Shown here piece after piece: positions 36,145 to 47,280 of a stretch of 64,000 bases of DNA (position 1 is the first letter of the stretch; each line of letters begins with the position of its first letter). Source of the DNA: Cordilura impudica. Taxonomy: Eukaryota > Arthropoda > Insecta > Diptera > Scathophagidae. The position numbers were made by a program, and so were the translations under genes. The notes beneath the pieces are model-generated. The model was not told the DNA's origin. It worked only from the letters and a program-made list of their open reading frames with translations, and did no database searches. The stretch is from positions 237,893,364-237,957,363 of the forward strand of contig OY821520.1 in NCBI GenBank assembly GCA_963682025.1, given 5' to 3'.

Positions 36145-37030
36145 AAATTGGGGTCATTTTGGGCCGCAGGTCTGCATGGGTTAATGATGTCCAAAAAGTT
36201 TTTTTTGGCAACCTTGAGTAACGATGATAAAACAAAACAACTAACATTACAGAAGTAGCTAATTTTCAATTTTAAATATTTTATGACAGCAACTAAGCCG
36301 TGTTATTACCAAAAAACACAGTTTTTTCGAAATCCGAAAAAATCAAATGGTTGCCATACTCAAGTGTGTCGGGGGATATTTTTATTTTTTTTTTATTTTA
36401 ATAACATAAGATATATTTAACAATTCTATGAACTTTTTTCCCCAATTTTCTCGATTTTGTTGAAGAAAAATTTTTGAAGTTCGAAATTGGAGATTTCAAA
36501 AACATCCCAAAAATTTTGTTCGCGTGTGACATCATCTTAGGACAGGTTTACGACATCTAATAAAAAAATCTTATTCCATATCTCATAACCTTGAGTGTTT
36601 TAAGTAAAAAAATTATATCGTAGTAATTAATTTAAAAAATATTTATGATGTGTCCTCGAATTTCTCGGGGAAGTAATAATTTACACTTTAGTGGTCTGGG
36701 GTATTATTTATTACTGGGCTGGTTCTAAACCGAATTAAAACTTTTATACCTTTTTGAATAGATAATTGTCTCTTTATATCGAATAATTTTTCATGTAGAA
36801 CAAAAATGTTTCTAATATTCATAAAATTTACCAAAAACTGAAAAAAATTCATTTTTTTCACCATATAAACACATTTTCAATTTTCAATCGCTTTGAGCAA
36901 CCTCTAAACATCTTTCGATTGGCCCAAAGCTTCGTATTTCCCAGTTTTTTGGCCATTCACATATTTCTGGGGGGTAAGACCCTTACTTTTAACACTTTTT
37001 TTTGCCCCATATAACGAAGGGCCACCCTAA
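36145..37030. repeat. Right ~885-bp inverted arm
   Basis: Inverse of 33843-34727. Begins inside TTGGGGTCATTTTGGGCCGC and ends at the TTAGGGTGGCCC terminus. Confidence 0.85.
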
Positions 37031-37039
37031 TATACACAC

Positions 37040-39726
37040 ATTTAATGCGAAACTTTTGTTGTTTATTTTCAGATAATTGATGTATATTTGGTTCATACTT
37101 AAAATTCATTACTTTTACACATGCGGCAGTCATTTCATTACCAAGTATATTTCTTTGCGTGGATTTTATAAAATTCATTGATGAAAATAAAATTTCGCAT
37201 ACATATGTTGAACCAAACATTGTTAAAAGAGCATTTGCCAGTTTTTTCATTGTATTAAATGTATCTGGTAAAGAGTCCTATTCTTTTAATATTATATTAT
37301 CAGTTCTTTGTTCGAATACCTTTTTCTTATTGTCAGAAATATTTTCTAAATCCTTTTTTTGCAAATCTGTAATTAAATTTTCAAATTTATTTTTCCACAT
37401 AAAATTTATTTTTCCAAATTTTCAATACCTAAACAAGTGAACACGGTTAATTCCAAATTATTATATTCTATTTTGTGTGGATACAATATAAACCGTAATG
37501 TTTTTTCTAAATCCTTAAATTTAATAAATCTATCCAGAAAAGCTTGTTTTATTTCTTCAATAAAAGTTAAATATTTTTTAATTGTATGATCCTGTGTAAT
37601 ATTATTATTTTCAAAGTTTGCAGCTGCTTGGAAATGTCTTGCAGATATGGAAAATATTTCAATATTTTCAATTTCAAATCATTACTAAATATATCAAGTT
37701 TTGTCATAAACGTTTTAATATTTTCAAACATGACTAATACAACTTGACAAGGTCCTTGGAGTTTTTTATTCAATTCACTAATATGCTGAGTGATATCACG
37801 GCAAAACATTAGGTCATTTAGCCATTCTATATTTGATAATTCGTCAAAAACATTATTTTTTTATGCAAAAATAGTTTTATTTCTTCCAATAAATCTAGAA
37901 CCTATTTAAAACTTGACCACGGCTGAGCCATCGAACATTATTGTACATTAAAAGCCCAGAGTATTGAGAATCAATTTCCTCTAATAATTTGGCAAATTCT
38001 CGCTTATTTCGAGCTCTTGTATTTATAAAATTGACTATTTTTGTAACAACTGGCATTACGTTGGAAAATGTTTTCAATCCTTGTTTTGCACTTAAGACTT
38101 GTTGAAGAATGAGGCAGTGAAATTCATTTAAAGAACGTTGGACACTTTGTTTAAGTTGCTGAATAAAACCAATATTTTTGCCAATCATGCTAGGAGCACC
38201 ATCAGTTGTTACAGAAGCAATTTTCTGTAAATCAATATTCATTTTCATAAATGTATCAGCGAATTCCTTAAAAACATCACGACCAGTAGTTCTTCATGTT
38301 AATGTTATTAACTTGACCAGTTCTTCCATCATTATATTTCCTGATTTATACCTAGCAAAAACTGCAAGTTGTGCGTAACCACTTATGTCCGCGCTCTCAT
38401 CTAAAGCAATTGAATACATTTCGGCACATTTTAAATCGTAATTTATTTGAGAGCAAGTATTTTCATATAATCTTAATATTCGTTCTTTAATTGTATTTCG
38501 GTTATAGGCAACTCATTAGTGCGCTTTATTATCAAATCTTTTTCTTTAAAATCAGCAAATAGGGGAGCACTACATTCCAAAAATGATTCTTTTAAAAACT
38601 CACCTTCCGAAAGAGGTTTTCCATGTCGTGCGATACAATGTGCTACGTGAACACCAGCAGCTGTAATGTTGTTTTTACGAATTAGAAATGTTTTAAATAC
38701 ATTAGCTTGTGATTTATATCTGTGGTTTTCTAGAATAACCGCGTATGTCATAAAATCAAAATGTTCAGGGGAGCCAAACAACGTTATATTTGAAATTATG
38801 GGCTCGATATAAAAATGTTAGAGCTTTTTATTTTACAGTCCTGTAGATATGGGCAATAAATACTTTATATAAAATTTTGGGTCAATAATCTTCAGAGGAA
38901 TAGATCCTAGAGAATGACGAAAAAACAATATGTAAATTACACTTAAAGTGTGTGCAGAGAAAACAACTTATGTCGACAAACGTCGTTTTTTTTTAAAGAG
39001 AAAACTACCAATGCAACCACACATGTAGACATAAGTTGTTGTTGCTTGAAAAATTGATTTTTTTTGTTCATCAACAAAAAGTTAACGGGAGTTAGGATGA
39101 GAATATAATAACGTATCAAGAATAATAGTGACAAGAAATAACAGAAATAAACACACAAGTTTTTATAAGTGGTTATAAACTGAAAACTAATCCAAAATTA
39201 TTTTGAATTTTTTTTCATTAATAATAACGTATGTCGCTATGTGTCGTTTTCTGAGAAAATAATTTGTCAGCGATCAAACGTAGGTTGACACTCGTCGTAA
39301 GTGCTGCAAATTAATTTAATAAACATTTAAGTTACGTCGTTATTTAAAGAAAAAAACTCAGAAATGTTAAAAAATTTTTTTAAAAAAATTTAACACATGT
39401 AAAGAGCATTAAAAATTAATATATTTGGCATCGTTAACTCCCAACTGACAAAAATGGACATACGCGGTTATTCCAGAAAACCACAGATATTCTTTTAGCT
39501 TTTGAGAAAATAATTCTTTTTTTTCTTCTTCTGTTAAAGAAGCAAGATTTGCATGTAGCTTTTCAAAATATCGTTTTACATTGTAAGTACGAGACGTACA
39601 ATTTTCCTTGCAAATTAAGCAAAGAATTTTCTTATCTATCTCAACAGCTCCGTATTTTTCAAACCATTCTGTTTGATATGGCCTTGAACTTGTATCATTC
39701 ATCTTAAGTTTCTTAACCGCTGACAT
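37040..39726 (-). pseudogene. hAT transposase remnant (GTF2IRD2/SCAND3-like)
   Basis: Minus-strand pieces in order: ATG 39726 (MSAVKKLKMNDTSSRPYQTE) with a zinc-finger-like CLICKENC...RYFEKLH block; 38781-38473 with VAHCIARHGKPLSEGEF; a first-Asp region near 38400 (read as YSIALDESADISGYAQLAVF across a break); 38248-37895 with SVTTDGAPSMIGKNIGF and NVRWLSRGQVLNRF; 37809-37567 with EL.KLQG; and the dimerisation end STYVCEILFSSMNFIKS near 37200. A ~440-bp intrusion lies between 38800 and 39400. Several frameshifts make it dead. It is the transposase of the hAT element that encloses it; the long-TIR transposon landed just past its stop. Confidence 0.85.
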
Positions 39727-39961
39727 GCTAAATATATCTAAAGGGTTAATATTTATAATTTGAAAATGTTAAGTTTGAATTGAAATAGAAACGAATTATT
39801 AAAACTAATTTTCTTACCGAAAATTGAAAACTTAATAAATCAATAAAACTTTATGAATCAATAATTTAAAGAGCATGCACAAGTTACGTCTTTAGTTTGG
39901 TTAAAAGTAAAGTTAAATGATTAATATAATAGTTAAAAAAATTATTAATTGTTTTGCAAGG

Positions 39962-40280
39962 AATACTGAGATACTGTTATACTCAATTAACAAATTGTGG
40001 TATTGTAGATGTACAAAGAAAACTGTGTAAATTTTGTAGTATGCTTTGCAAAAATAACACATAAAATGCAACGAAAAAAATTATGTGGAAAAAAATTAAA
40101 AAAATTATGTGAAAAAATATGAAATTTTTCATTTTTTTCCACAGAAAAAGACACAAAAATTTCTTGCTTGCATTTTATGTGTTATTATAACAAAGCCTAC
40201 TACAAAATTTTCACAGTTTTCTTCGTACATCTACAATTACACAATTTGTTAATTGAGTATAACAATATCTCAGTTTAAAA
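39962..40280. mobile_element. Foldback MITE, ~320 bp
   Basis: Left arm: GAGATACTGTTATACTCAAT through AACACATAAAATGCAA (about 39968-40070). Right arm: the inverse, about 40168-40275. Arms of roughly 105-110 bp around a ~95-bp spacer that is itself A/T-rich. It sits inside the 5' side of the hAT element. Confidence 0.8.
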
Positions 40281-40421
40281 AAAACTTAGAATTTAAAAAT
40301 ATGGTTTGAAAAAACTTAGAATTGGTTTGAAAAAACAAAACAACGCGTGGGTCACGTAAAATTGTTGCTGGTATAGGGTATCGTATAGTCGGTCTAGACC
40401 GACTATAATTTTCTTACTTGT

Positions 40422-41037
40422 TTTTAGGCACTTTTAAGTGAAGATCGGGAATCAACTTTATATGGGGACTATGCAAACAAATAGCTACACAGGGTTTATT
40501 TCTGGAGTGCTAATTAATGTATAATAATTTGGATCTTACAGCAATTTACGTCGAACTAGGTCTGAACATGGCTCTGTCCCATGGCCGATAAAAACTTATA
40601 AACAAAACTTTATCAAAATATATTCATATTTATGATCTATAGTCTGATTACAAGGTTTTCATGGACCCACAGACAGACAGACAAACGGACAGACGGATAT
40701 CGCTAAATAGACTCAGAAAATAAGTCGATCGGTATAATAAAAAGTGGGTCTTGCTCCTAAACTTTGGTAGTTACAAACATCAGCCCAAACTCATTACACC
40801 CTCACCACATTGTCGTATAATTACATCACCGCTTTTGAATGCCATCTTAGAATACGGATATCAGGGGCTGCTTCAACTCAAAATATAGTTGAGCGGACCT
40901 AATCTGATAATGTAGCCGAAAGTAACAAAACCAATATTCCAACTATTTCGTTAAATATGATAGATAGAATTATGGTCAAAAAATTTGTTAGTAATATCTG
41001 TTTCAAATTCATAGATAACTAGGAGTATAATAAAGGG
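40422..41037. repeat. Fragment of the dispersed mirrored-arm repeat
   Basis: Carries AAGTGAAGATCGGGAATCAA, ATGGCCGATAAAAACTTATA and an ACAGACAGACAAACGGACAG tract, the same phrases as in 27396-30300 and 32688-33620. No complete ends are visible and no gene is present. Confidence 0.55.
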
Positions 41038-41640
41038 TGAAACAATAAGAGAGCACGATTAAATTTGAAAATAGAACGAATTTTTTTTGAGCGAGCTATG
41101 ATATTTTTATTCAATTATATATGAAAGAAAATATCCGGCATGTGGCCCTTAAAATTTTCAATGATATTTTGAAAAAGATGTGGCTATATCTCACCGAAGA
41201 CCGTTGAAGCTCGGCCTTGAGCTCAGGAATTGTTTATGGTTTATTCACATAGACCTGAGATTTGAAAAATCCCCAAAGAAAGAAATCGCACGGCGTTAAA
41301 TCGTATCATTTTGCGGGGCAAATTGACATCGGAATACCGGGAAATGATTCGGACTGGAAATCGTTGCTCCAATAAATCGATCGTTTCGTGCGGGGTGTGG
41401 CAGGTGACACCGTCTTGCTGAAACCGCAGTTGAAACCACAAGAACTCCGTTATCATGGTCCTATAACGAATGCCATCACAGTCGTTCGTGCATTCTTAAT
41501 AGGAGAAAGACTAATATATGCCTCTTTCAGAGTCATCGATGGCAAGCAAAAAGTGCAAAAGAGTACTCCAAAAAGCGCTAGAAGATACTAAATTAGAATG
41601 AGACTAAAAGCGCTAGTTATGTTTCTATAAAATAAACTTA
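41038..41640 (-). pseudogene. DD41D mariner transposase remnant 2
   Basis: The minus frame at 41456-41241 gives WFQLRFQQDGVTCHTPHETI, the second-Asp block of DD41D transposases, then FPVRIISRYSDVNLP. The last catalytic block has decayed (expected a ..LTPLD..LWG text; here an unrelated-looking SLGIF run). The surrounding ~600 bp starts AAGGGTGAAACAAT but no second end was paired. Confidence 0.65.
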
Positions 41641-41735
41641 TTTTTATTCATTTCTAAAAAAAACTTATATATTATTTGTACTTTTAAGATCATTTAGCAT
41701 TTTATGAAACATTTAAAGTGTATATCAATAAAAAA

Positions 41736-42107
41736 TCATGTGAGTCCTATCACAGGGAAGATGTGTAAACATCTAGTAATTAAAGATTGTTTTATTTCAT
41801 TTTTTAAAATCAAACAGAAAGCGTCATCTACGTATCACTTATAGCAAAAACTGTTTCAGCTAATTCAACAACCCTTTGCTGTAAAGCGTTAAAAATATCC
41901 CAATATAAATGTATATAAGTGATACATAGATGACGCTTTTAAAAAAGAGGCATAAAAACAATGTTATATCATAATTTTTTTCACCAATACAATCATAAGT
42001 CACACAGCGTTATGTGTCAGCTCTCACCTATTACGTGTTACACTGTTTTTGTGATTGTATTGTGAAATAGAAATTTACTTCCCTGCGCATATAGATGTTT
42101 ACACATC
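41736..42107. mobile_element. Helentron-like repeat, copy 3 (opposite orientation)
   Basis: Reverse complement of copy 1 (15359-15720) throughout, including the inverted core pair AAGCGTCATCTA.../...TAGATGACGCTT and the end motif GATGTTTACACATC at 42094-42107. It differs by scattered substitutions only. Confidence 0.75.
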
Positions 42108-42299
42108 AATAAAAAAAAATAAAATACGTTAAAACTTTTCTTATACCTTTTCATTTTCAAATGAAAACATGTCATTTTCTTTAATAGAAACATTTAATGG
42201 TATTCTGTAATTAAGACAATCTTAATCTTACATCCATACTTAATGTGTATTAAGAAATTTACAGAGTTTAAGACATTATATTCCCTTTTTTATTTAAAA

Positions 42300-42365
42300 A
42301 CAAGTAAGAGTGTTAAATTCGGATCTGCTGAAGCATTGATATCCTCCACCTGGATTTTATGTGTG
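42300..42365. mobile_element. Truncated Helentron-like 3' end
   Basis: ACAAGTAAGAGTGTTAAATTCGG... then ATATCCTCCACC is the inverse of the tail found at 24490-24542 and 57620-57672, with the hairpin partly degraded. It is cut at about 42365 by the transposon copy. Confidence 0.65.
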
Positions 42366-42397
42366 TTCCAGTTTTTCATATTTTATATAGTAAATAA

Positions 42398-43020
42398 CTA
42401 CTGTGAATATACTGTCGCATCCTGAAGAACATATTTATAGTTTTCTGCGAAATCATATGAAATAACGAATTCACCAGACTTCAAATGTATCTTCAAATCC
42501 TTGAAGAATGACCATTGCTCTTTGACTAAAAAGTCATGGTTTCTCAAGTTTAGCAATCCTGTACACATTTCTTCCACAAAATCATCCACATTTAAAATGA
42601 TTGTTTTCAATGTGCATCTGTCAGTCTGAATCCAAGAATCAAATTTGACCTCCTCTATATATTCCCGATCTAAAGAGTTGATTAAATTTTCTTTGATGAA
42701 TGTGGTCTTCGGGCAATTGGTACATTCACCTAAGTGGCAAGAAGTTGTTGCATTAGGACACATAGTCAATTTAAGGCAATGGCGGTAATCGTGTAAACCT
42801 TCTGCCGAATCATTTGTTAAATACTTTAAATTGATTTCCTTCAACATCAGTTTAACATTTTCATGGTAAATGCAAACGCATACTGTGTGAGTTCCGCTGC
42901 TTTCTGCCAAAACGCAATGTTTTGGCCTCATTTGGGTAAATTTCGTGAAGCCAATTTTAACATCCTCGTGTTCAGATTGAAATGTTGCAAATAACTCTTT
43001 CAGGTTACAGAGACCATTCT
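42398..43020 (-). pseudogene. Transposase fragment of the second copy
   Basis: The 177-codon minus frame keeps two features lost at 3603-5467: the Tyr codon in LHDYRHCLKLTMCPNATTS (stop in copy 1) and the 28 bp encoding part of LKSGEFVISYDFAENYKYV (deleted in copy 1). It is itself truncated: an insertion-like alteration precedes it near 42900 (ESSGTHTVCVCIYHEN) and the C-terminal catalytic part is missing after about 42400. Confidence 0.8.
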
Positions 43021-43762
43021 CTTCTGTTATGTTATGAAGTTACGTTACATACCTTCGGAAAGTTTAGTTTGTCTAGTTTCTCAGTATAAGTTTTATTTGT
43101 AAGGTTTTAGACACAAAGAGGAAAAAATTTAAAATAGTGCATTTGTGAAAAATTGAAAAACCGTTGTCTTGAGTTACAAAACATTTATTTTGATAGATAT
43201 CCCACTCCCATCCCACTAAGCGGTCAAAAAGCTCTTAAAGGAAAAATCCTAAGCTTTCTTATGAAAAAAAATGCCCTTTTTCAAAAAAAAGGCAAAAAAT
43301 GCTTTGATTTAGCAAAAAAAACTTTTAAAAAATTTTTTTTTAAGTATTTTTTTCCGAAATATTGAAGAAATAGCTATCTAAACTATTTGGGAGAAAATTT
43401 TCTAAGAACAATAGGTAATAAGTTACATGGATGAGAAAAAACACCTGTAGCTATGTTCTGTAACTCTCACATCGGAAAGTTTTCACATGGAACGTATAAA
43501 AATGAAACAAAAACGTTGCGAACTGACACAAACTATTGTTTCTCGCATTCGACTGGTTCTGTAACTTTATTTTGTGAGAAATATCTGTCACGTAACGTTT
43601 TTGCTCACATTTATTAGAAAAATGAGAAAAAAGTGTTTCTGTAAAGTAGGCATGTGAAAAGATTTGAAATTGAACTGTCAAATTCACTCTCAACTGACAT
43701 CTATGCGAGATAAGTTTTTAAATTCAGTTGCTTTAAAAAATATATATATATATATATATAAA

Positions 43763-44619
43763 ATGGCATCGAATATTGGAGAAAAGGTAAAAAAAAAATA
43801 TGTTAATTTTTTATTTATATTTTACTTTTAGTATTTACATTTAAATTTTATTTTTGCAATTATTCAGAAAGTGCAACGAATTTCCCAAATTAAAAAAAAA
43901 AAACTTGTGGACTACATGTCTTCCAATTTGGAATTTGCCAGAGGACAATTTGGAGGCATTAACTCCAATAATAGTTGTAAGGAGAAGTGGGAAGCTCTAC
44001 GAGTATCTTTAAATTCCGTGGGAGGCAGCGATAAGTCTGTAGAGCAGTGGAAAAAGGTAGGTTAAAATTTGTTTCGTATTGGCAGAGAAGATTATAAAAG
44101 TTTTTTTCGTAGTGTTAGCTTGACTTAAAATCTGCCGTAAAAAAGCAAGTTAATGCAAGAAGAAGCTTTATGAATAAAACCGGTGGCGGTTCATTCAAGG
44201 ACGTACCCCGAGAGTTGAACTCTTTTGAGGAGCAAATTCTCGGCATTATTACGGTGGATGCTGTTGATGGTGATTCTGTTACACCAGAAGCAGGAGTAGA
44301 ATTTCAATGTCTTAATGTAAAATAATTTTATAAATATTAAATGTATGTACATATATTTTAATTTATTGAAAAACTTTTTTAGGAATCTGTGATGTCTATA
44401 GAGATTCTAGATGGTGAGGAAATTTTTCAGCCGCCAATAGAAAAAAAGATAAAGTTGGTGTCTAATGAATCACCAATTTCAACATCATCCAAATATAAAG
44501 AGGCCTTGCACGAATCGAGGCAGATGCATGCTGAACTCGTTTCCAAATTGGCAAGAATTGAAAGACAAAATGAGGAAATTTTGGAAAGGTTATCCAAGCT
44601 GGAACAAAAGTTCAACTAG
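43763..44619 (+). CDS. Myb/SANT-like (zeste-type) DNA-binding protein, four exons
   Basis: Proposed exons: 43763-43786 (MASNIGEK), 43868-44056, 44119-44316 and 44383-44619, all phase 0 with GT donors and AG acceptors, about 215 codons. Exons 1-2 give the N-terminal trihelix-like region (ISQIKKKKLVDYMSSNLEFA, CKEKWEALRVSLNSVG, EQWKK), the Myb/SANT-like domain found in regulatory protein zeste relatives and in the second protein of Harbinger transposons. Exon 3 has LDLKSAVKKQVNARRSFMNK and a TGGG motif; exon 4 ends in a coiled coil (ESRQMHAELVSKLARIERQN, then LERLSKLEQKFN). In Harbinger elements such proteins escort the transposase to DNA. Odd point: at the exon 2/3 join the usual VW before DLK is missing, and the nearest upstream acceptor would create TAG, so this junction may be damaged. 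Confidence 0.65.
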
Positions 44620-46422
44620 TTTTAAAATTAACAACATATGTATATATATAATATAAATATGGATTATTTTTTTGTTTTGTTATCTTTATTTTTTTTTATT
44701 GCTGTTAAATTAAATTAGAATTGAAAAAAAAAACGCTTAACTAGTTTTTAAGGTAACATAAAATGTATATAATAAGAAAATGAATTCTTTTTGTTTTGTT
44801 GTCTTTATTTTTTTTATTTATTAAATACAATTGTTATTGTTACGTTAATTCAAATTGCATTTTTATTGAAAATTGAATTCATGGTCTGCTTCAGAAGTTA
44901 TGGCAGAAGTTGTTAAAAATAGCAAATATACGTATAAATGTCTTTTTTTTATTATTTTTTTTTAATACCAAGTAATTTTTGTAAGCCAGGCGGTTTTGAA
45001 AAGAGTTTAGTGAACATGAAATTTGTATGATTCAACGGATCACACGTAAACTGATCCTTTTTAAGGCTGATTCTTAATCTTTTCCTAACAGATAATAAAA
45101 GCAAAACAGATAAAGCGCATGTGTAGTAAAAGTTTTGTCACAATGACAAATTTTATTGTATCAATTTTGAAAATATGTATTAAATTTTTAAGTTGTTCGA
45201 ATGATTTTTTAGTAAATGTTGTATAATTTCAATAACAAAAAAAATAGTAATTCAAGAACAAAAAAAAAATAATTCGTTAAAGTAATAATTAATTTAAAGC
45301 AGAAGTACGCCTTTTCTCGTTTACTACATTTCTACTACAAAAAGTTGGAAAAATAAATAAAATCTGTTTAAAAAAAATATTTAATGAATAAATTTATTAA
45401 TAAAATGATAAATTGTTTAAATAAATGATTAATTTTATTATTACCTAATATTATTAATAAATTTATGTAATTATTTATTTCATTAATAAGCTAATTTTGT
45501 AAATTCACGTATACGTAAAAGTTTAAACAAAACTGTATAAACTGTATAATATAGTACTAATATAATAAGTATATTATACTATAAAAATATAATTTCATAA
45601 ATCCATTTTTTGATAAAGTTAAAAATTATTCCTATGTGATCCATAGGTTCTTTTCCCGGGGTAAAATTAATTAACATGTTTTCTTGATATATAATTTTTA
45701 ATTTTTGAATTATTGAAAATATATTGAATTTAATTAATCTTTATTTCATAAATAGATTATTATTTAAATTAAATTATTGAGTTTATAATAAAACTCAATT
45801 TTCTAATTATTTTTTTTTTTAATTAAATTGTTTTTTAAATTAAACAATCAATTGATTATTTGAATCAACAAAGTTATTTTTTAAATAGTATTTTATTAAA
45901 TATTATTTATTAACTTATTTAGTTATTTGTATTGTAATTAATCGAATTAATAATATTTAATGAATAAATTATTTTTTTAACAAATCAATCATTATAATTG
46001 AACTCTAATGGCTTTTTAATTATAAATTGTTTGGTTTTTTAATTAACCAATTCAGTTAATTGTCTTATAATTAATAAAATGTTTTTTTAATTAATCAATT
46101 TTTTTAAGTTAAACAATTGCATTATTAATTTAACATTTAATTATGTTTTTATTAATTAATCAACTGACTATTTGAAGCGATTAATAGCTTTAATAGCATA
46201 GCGTTGGTACACACACCTTAAACTTGAATGATACTGAAACTGTAAAAATATCGGACTATGATGATAAGGATAAAGACAAATCATTCTGAGACAATATTCA
46301 CTTATATATGCACTTTTTAAGTACTTACATATGTACTTTTTAAGCACTTAAGTATATATGTATGTACTTTTTAAGTACTTATATGCACTTTTTAAGTAAT
46401 TTTATTAAAGTTTCAGACAGCT
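44620..46422. other. AT-rich interior of the Harbinger-like unit
   Basis: About 1.8 kb of extremely A/T-rich sequence with many TTAATT-type words, no coding region and no transposase remnant that I can see. At 46300-46405 a short repeat of CACTTTTTAAGTACTTATAT occurs four or five times, just before the ASCC2-like fragment. Confidence 0.5.
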
Positions 46423-47280
46423 TCATAACGAGCTCTTGCGTCTTCTGGATTTTAACATTTGATCTAAATCTGGTGGCAAATTGTGTTCCAATACCGCCGC
46501 TATAGCTTCTTCACTAGAAGCATACCGAAATGAAAGCCGTCTAATGAAACCAGTGTCCAGATGAGGTAGACAATCCAATATCATGGCAATTTCTGACTCA
46601 AAATCTCTCTTCGCAGGGTTTTTAGTGTTGTTTTTTGTAACCTTTTTTTCTGCTCGATTTTAGGATCCGTTTTGATGGTCTTAGCATTCGTATAAATAAT
46701 ATCTTGATGTATTATTAGATTTTGTAAATCATTTATGGTTTCCATGGTAGCAGCTTCATTTTTATAACGTACTATAAAGTTGGCTTTAAAAGAATCTCTA
46801 GAAAACGAATATATTTATACATGATTTTTTAAAATTTATATGCATACTCACAAATCGCTGCAAGCTTGCTTTAATATTTGTACATCTAAACCCACGGGAT
46901 AGTGACGTTCATAATCGACCACAAAAGTTTGCTCTGGCAAACATTCGGTTAATAAGGCAATGTATTCTTCGGAAGGCATTAAACTCAATTCTCTATAAGT
47001 TATACGAAACTTTTAGCAAAGTACTTACGGTTCAGCTAAGACCGTTTCGATATATGAGTAGGCAATACTACGAAACGCTTTCAAAAACTGCAAACGAGCA
47101 TAATTTAACCATAGTAAACTTTTAGCCCCCTCATTAATCAGAAAAATATTCTTATACAAAAAAGGCAGCGTGTTATAAAAGTTGGCTATATGAGCCAATT
47201 TGATTTCGCCACACATAGATCTTACAGCAGGACATACATCCAGCATTACATTTAAGGTAAATGCACGATCTAAAGTATAC
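46423..47280 (-). pseudogene. ASCC2-like gene fragment with CUE domain, introns kept
   Basis: Minus-strand exons: 47280-47029, 46992-46852 and 46797-46423, joined by GTAAGT/TATAG and GTGAGT/TCTAG introns of matching phase. The protein reads YTLDRAFTLNVMLDVCPAVR, FYNTLPFLYKNIF, then LMPSEEYIALLTECLPEQTF and DYERHYPVGLDVQILKQACS, then after a frame break a CUE domain (EIAMILDCLPHLDTGFIRRL, SSEEAIAAVLEHNLPPDLDQ). This order and the DY..(L/H)(F/Y)PV..D...L.QA block match the C-terminal half of ASCC2, the ubiquitin-binding subunit of the activating signal cointegrator/ribosome-quality-control helicase complex. The break is in an A-run near 46650: one more A would keep the frame into the CUE part. 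Upstream of 47280 the frame is closed by stops, so the N-terminal half is missing. Confidence 0.7.

Larger units (their letters stand above)
33843..37030. mobile_element. Transposon with ~885-bp inverted repeats, nested in hAT
   Basis: Starts CTAAGGTGGCCCTTA and ends TTAGGGTGGCCCTTCG (inverted). Arms span 33843 to about 34727 and about 36145 to 37030 and match almost base for base. A candidate 6-bp duplication TATACA flanks it (33837-33842 and 37031-37036). The unique middle carries a single plus-strand ORF. Very similar arms mean the insertion is younger than its surroundings or that the arms have been homogenised. Confidence 0.85.
33629..40370. mobile_element. hAT element with perfect 8-bp target duplication
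   Basis: GTATAGGG occurs at 33621-33628 and again at 40371-40378. The element starts CAGCGATGGCGAACC, the usual hAT (Tip100/Charlie-like) start, and ends with GTTGCTG; only the outermost CAGC and an inner GTGA..CA block match between ends. Inside is a minus-strand hAT transposase in pieces (37040-39726), a foldback MITE and a nested long-TIR transposon (33843-37030). Without the nested unit it is about 3.55 kb. Confidence 0.85.
32688..40421. mobile_element. Outer dispersed repeat enclosing two nested transposons
   Basis: Left end ACAAGTAAGAAAATTATAG at 32688 continuing GTCGGTCTAGAC; right end is the exact inverse, about 30 bp, finishing at 40421. The body (32720-33620 and 40379-40421) has mirrored arms with TCCGTCCGTCCGTCTGTGTG. 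It is split at 33628/40371 by the hAT element. Removing the hAT joins GGTATAGGG to TATCGTATAGTCGGTC. The long inverted ends argue for a DNA-type repeat; its class is not clear. Confidence 0.7.
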
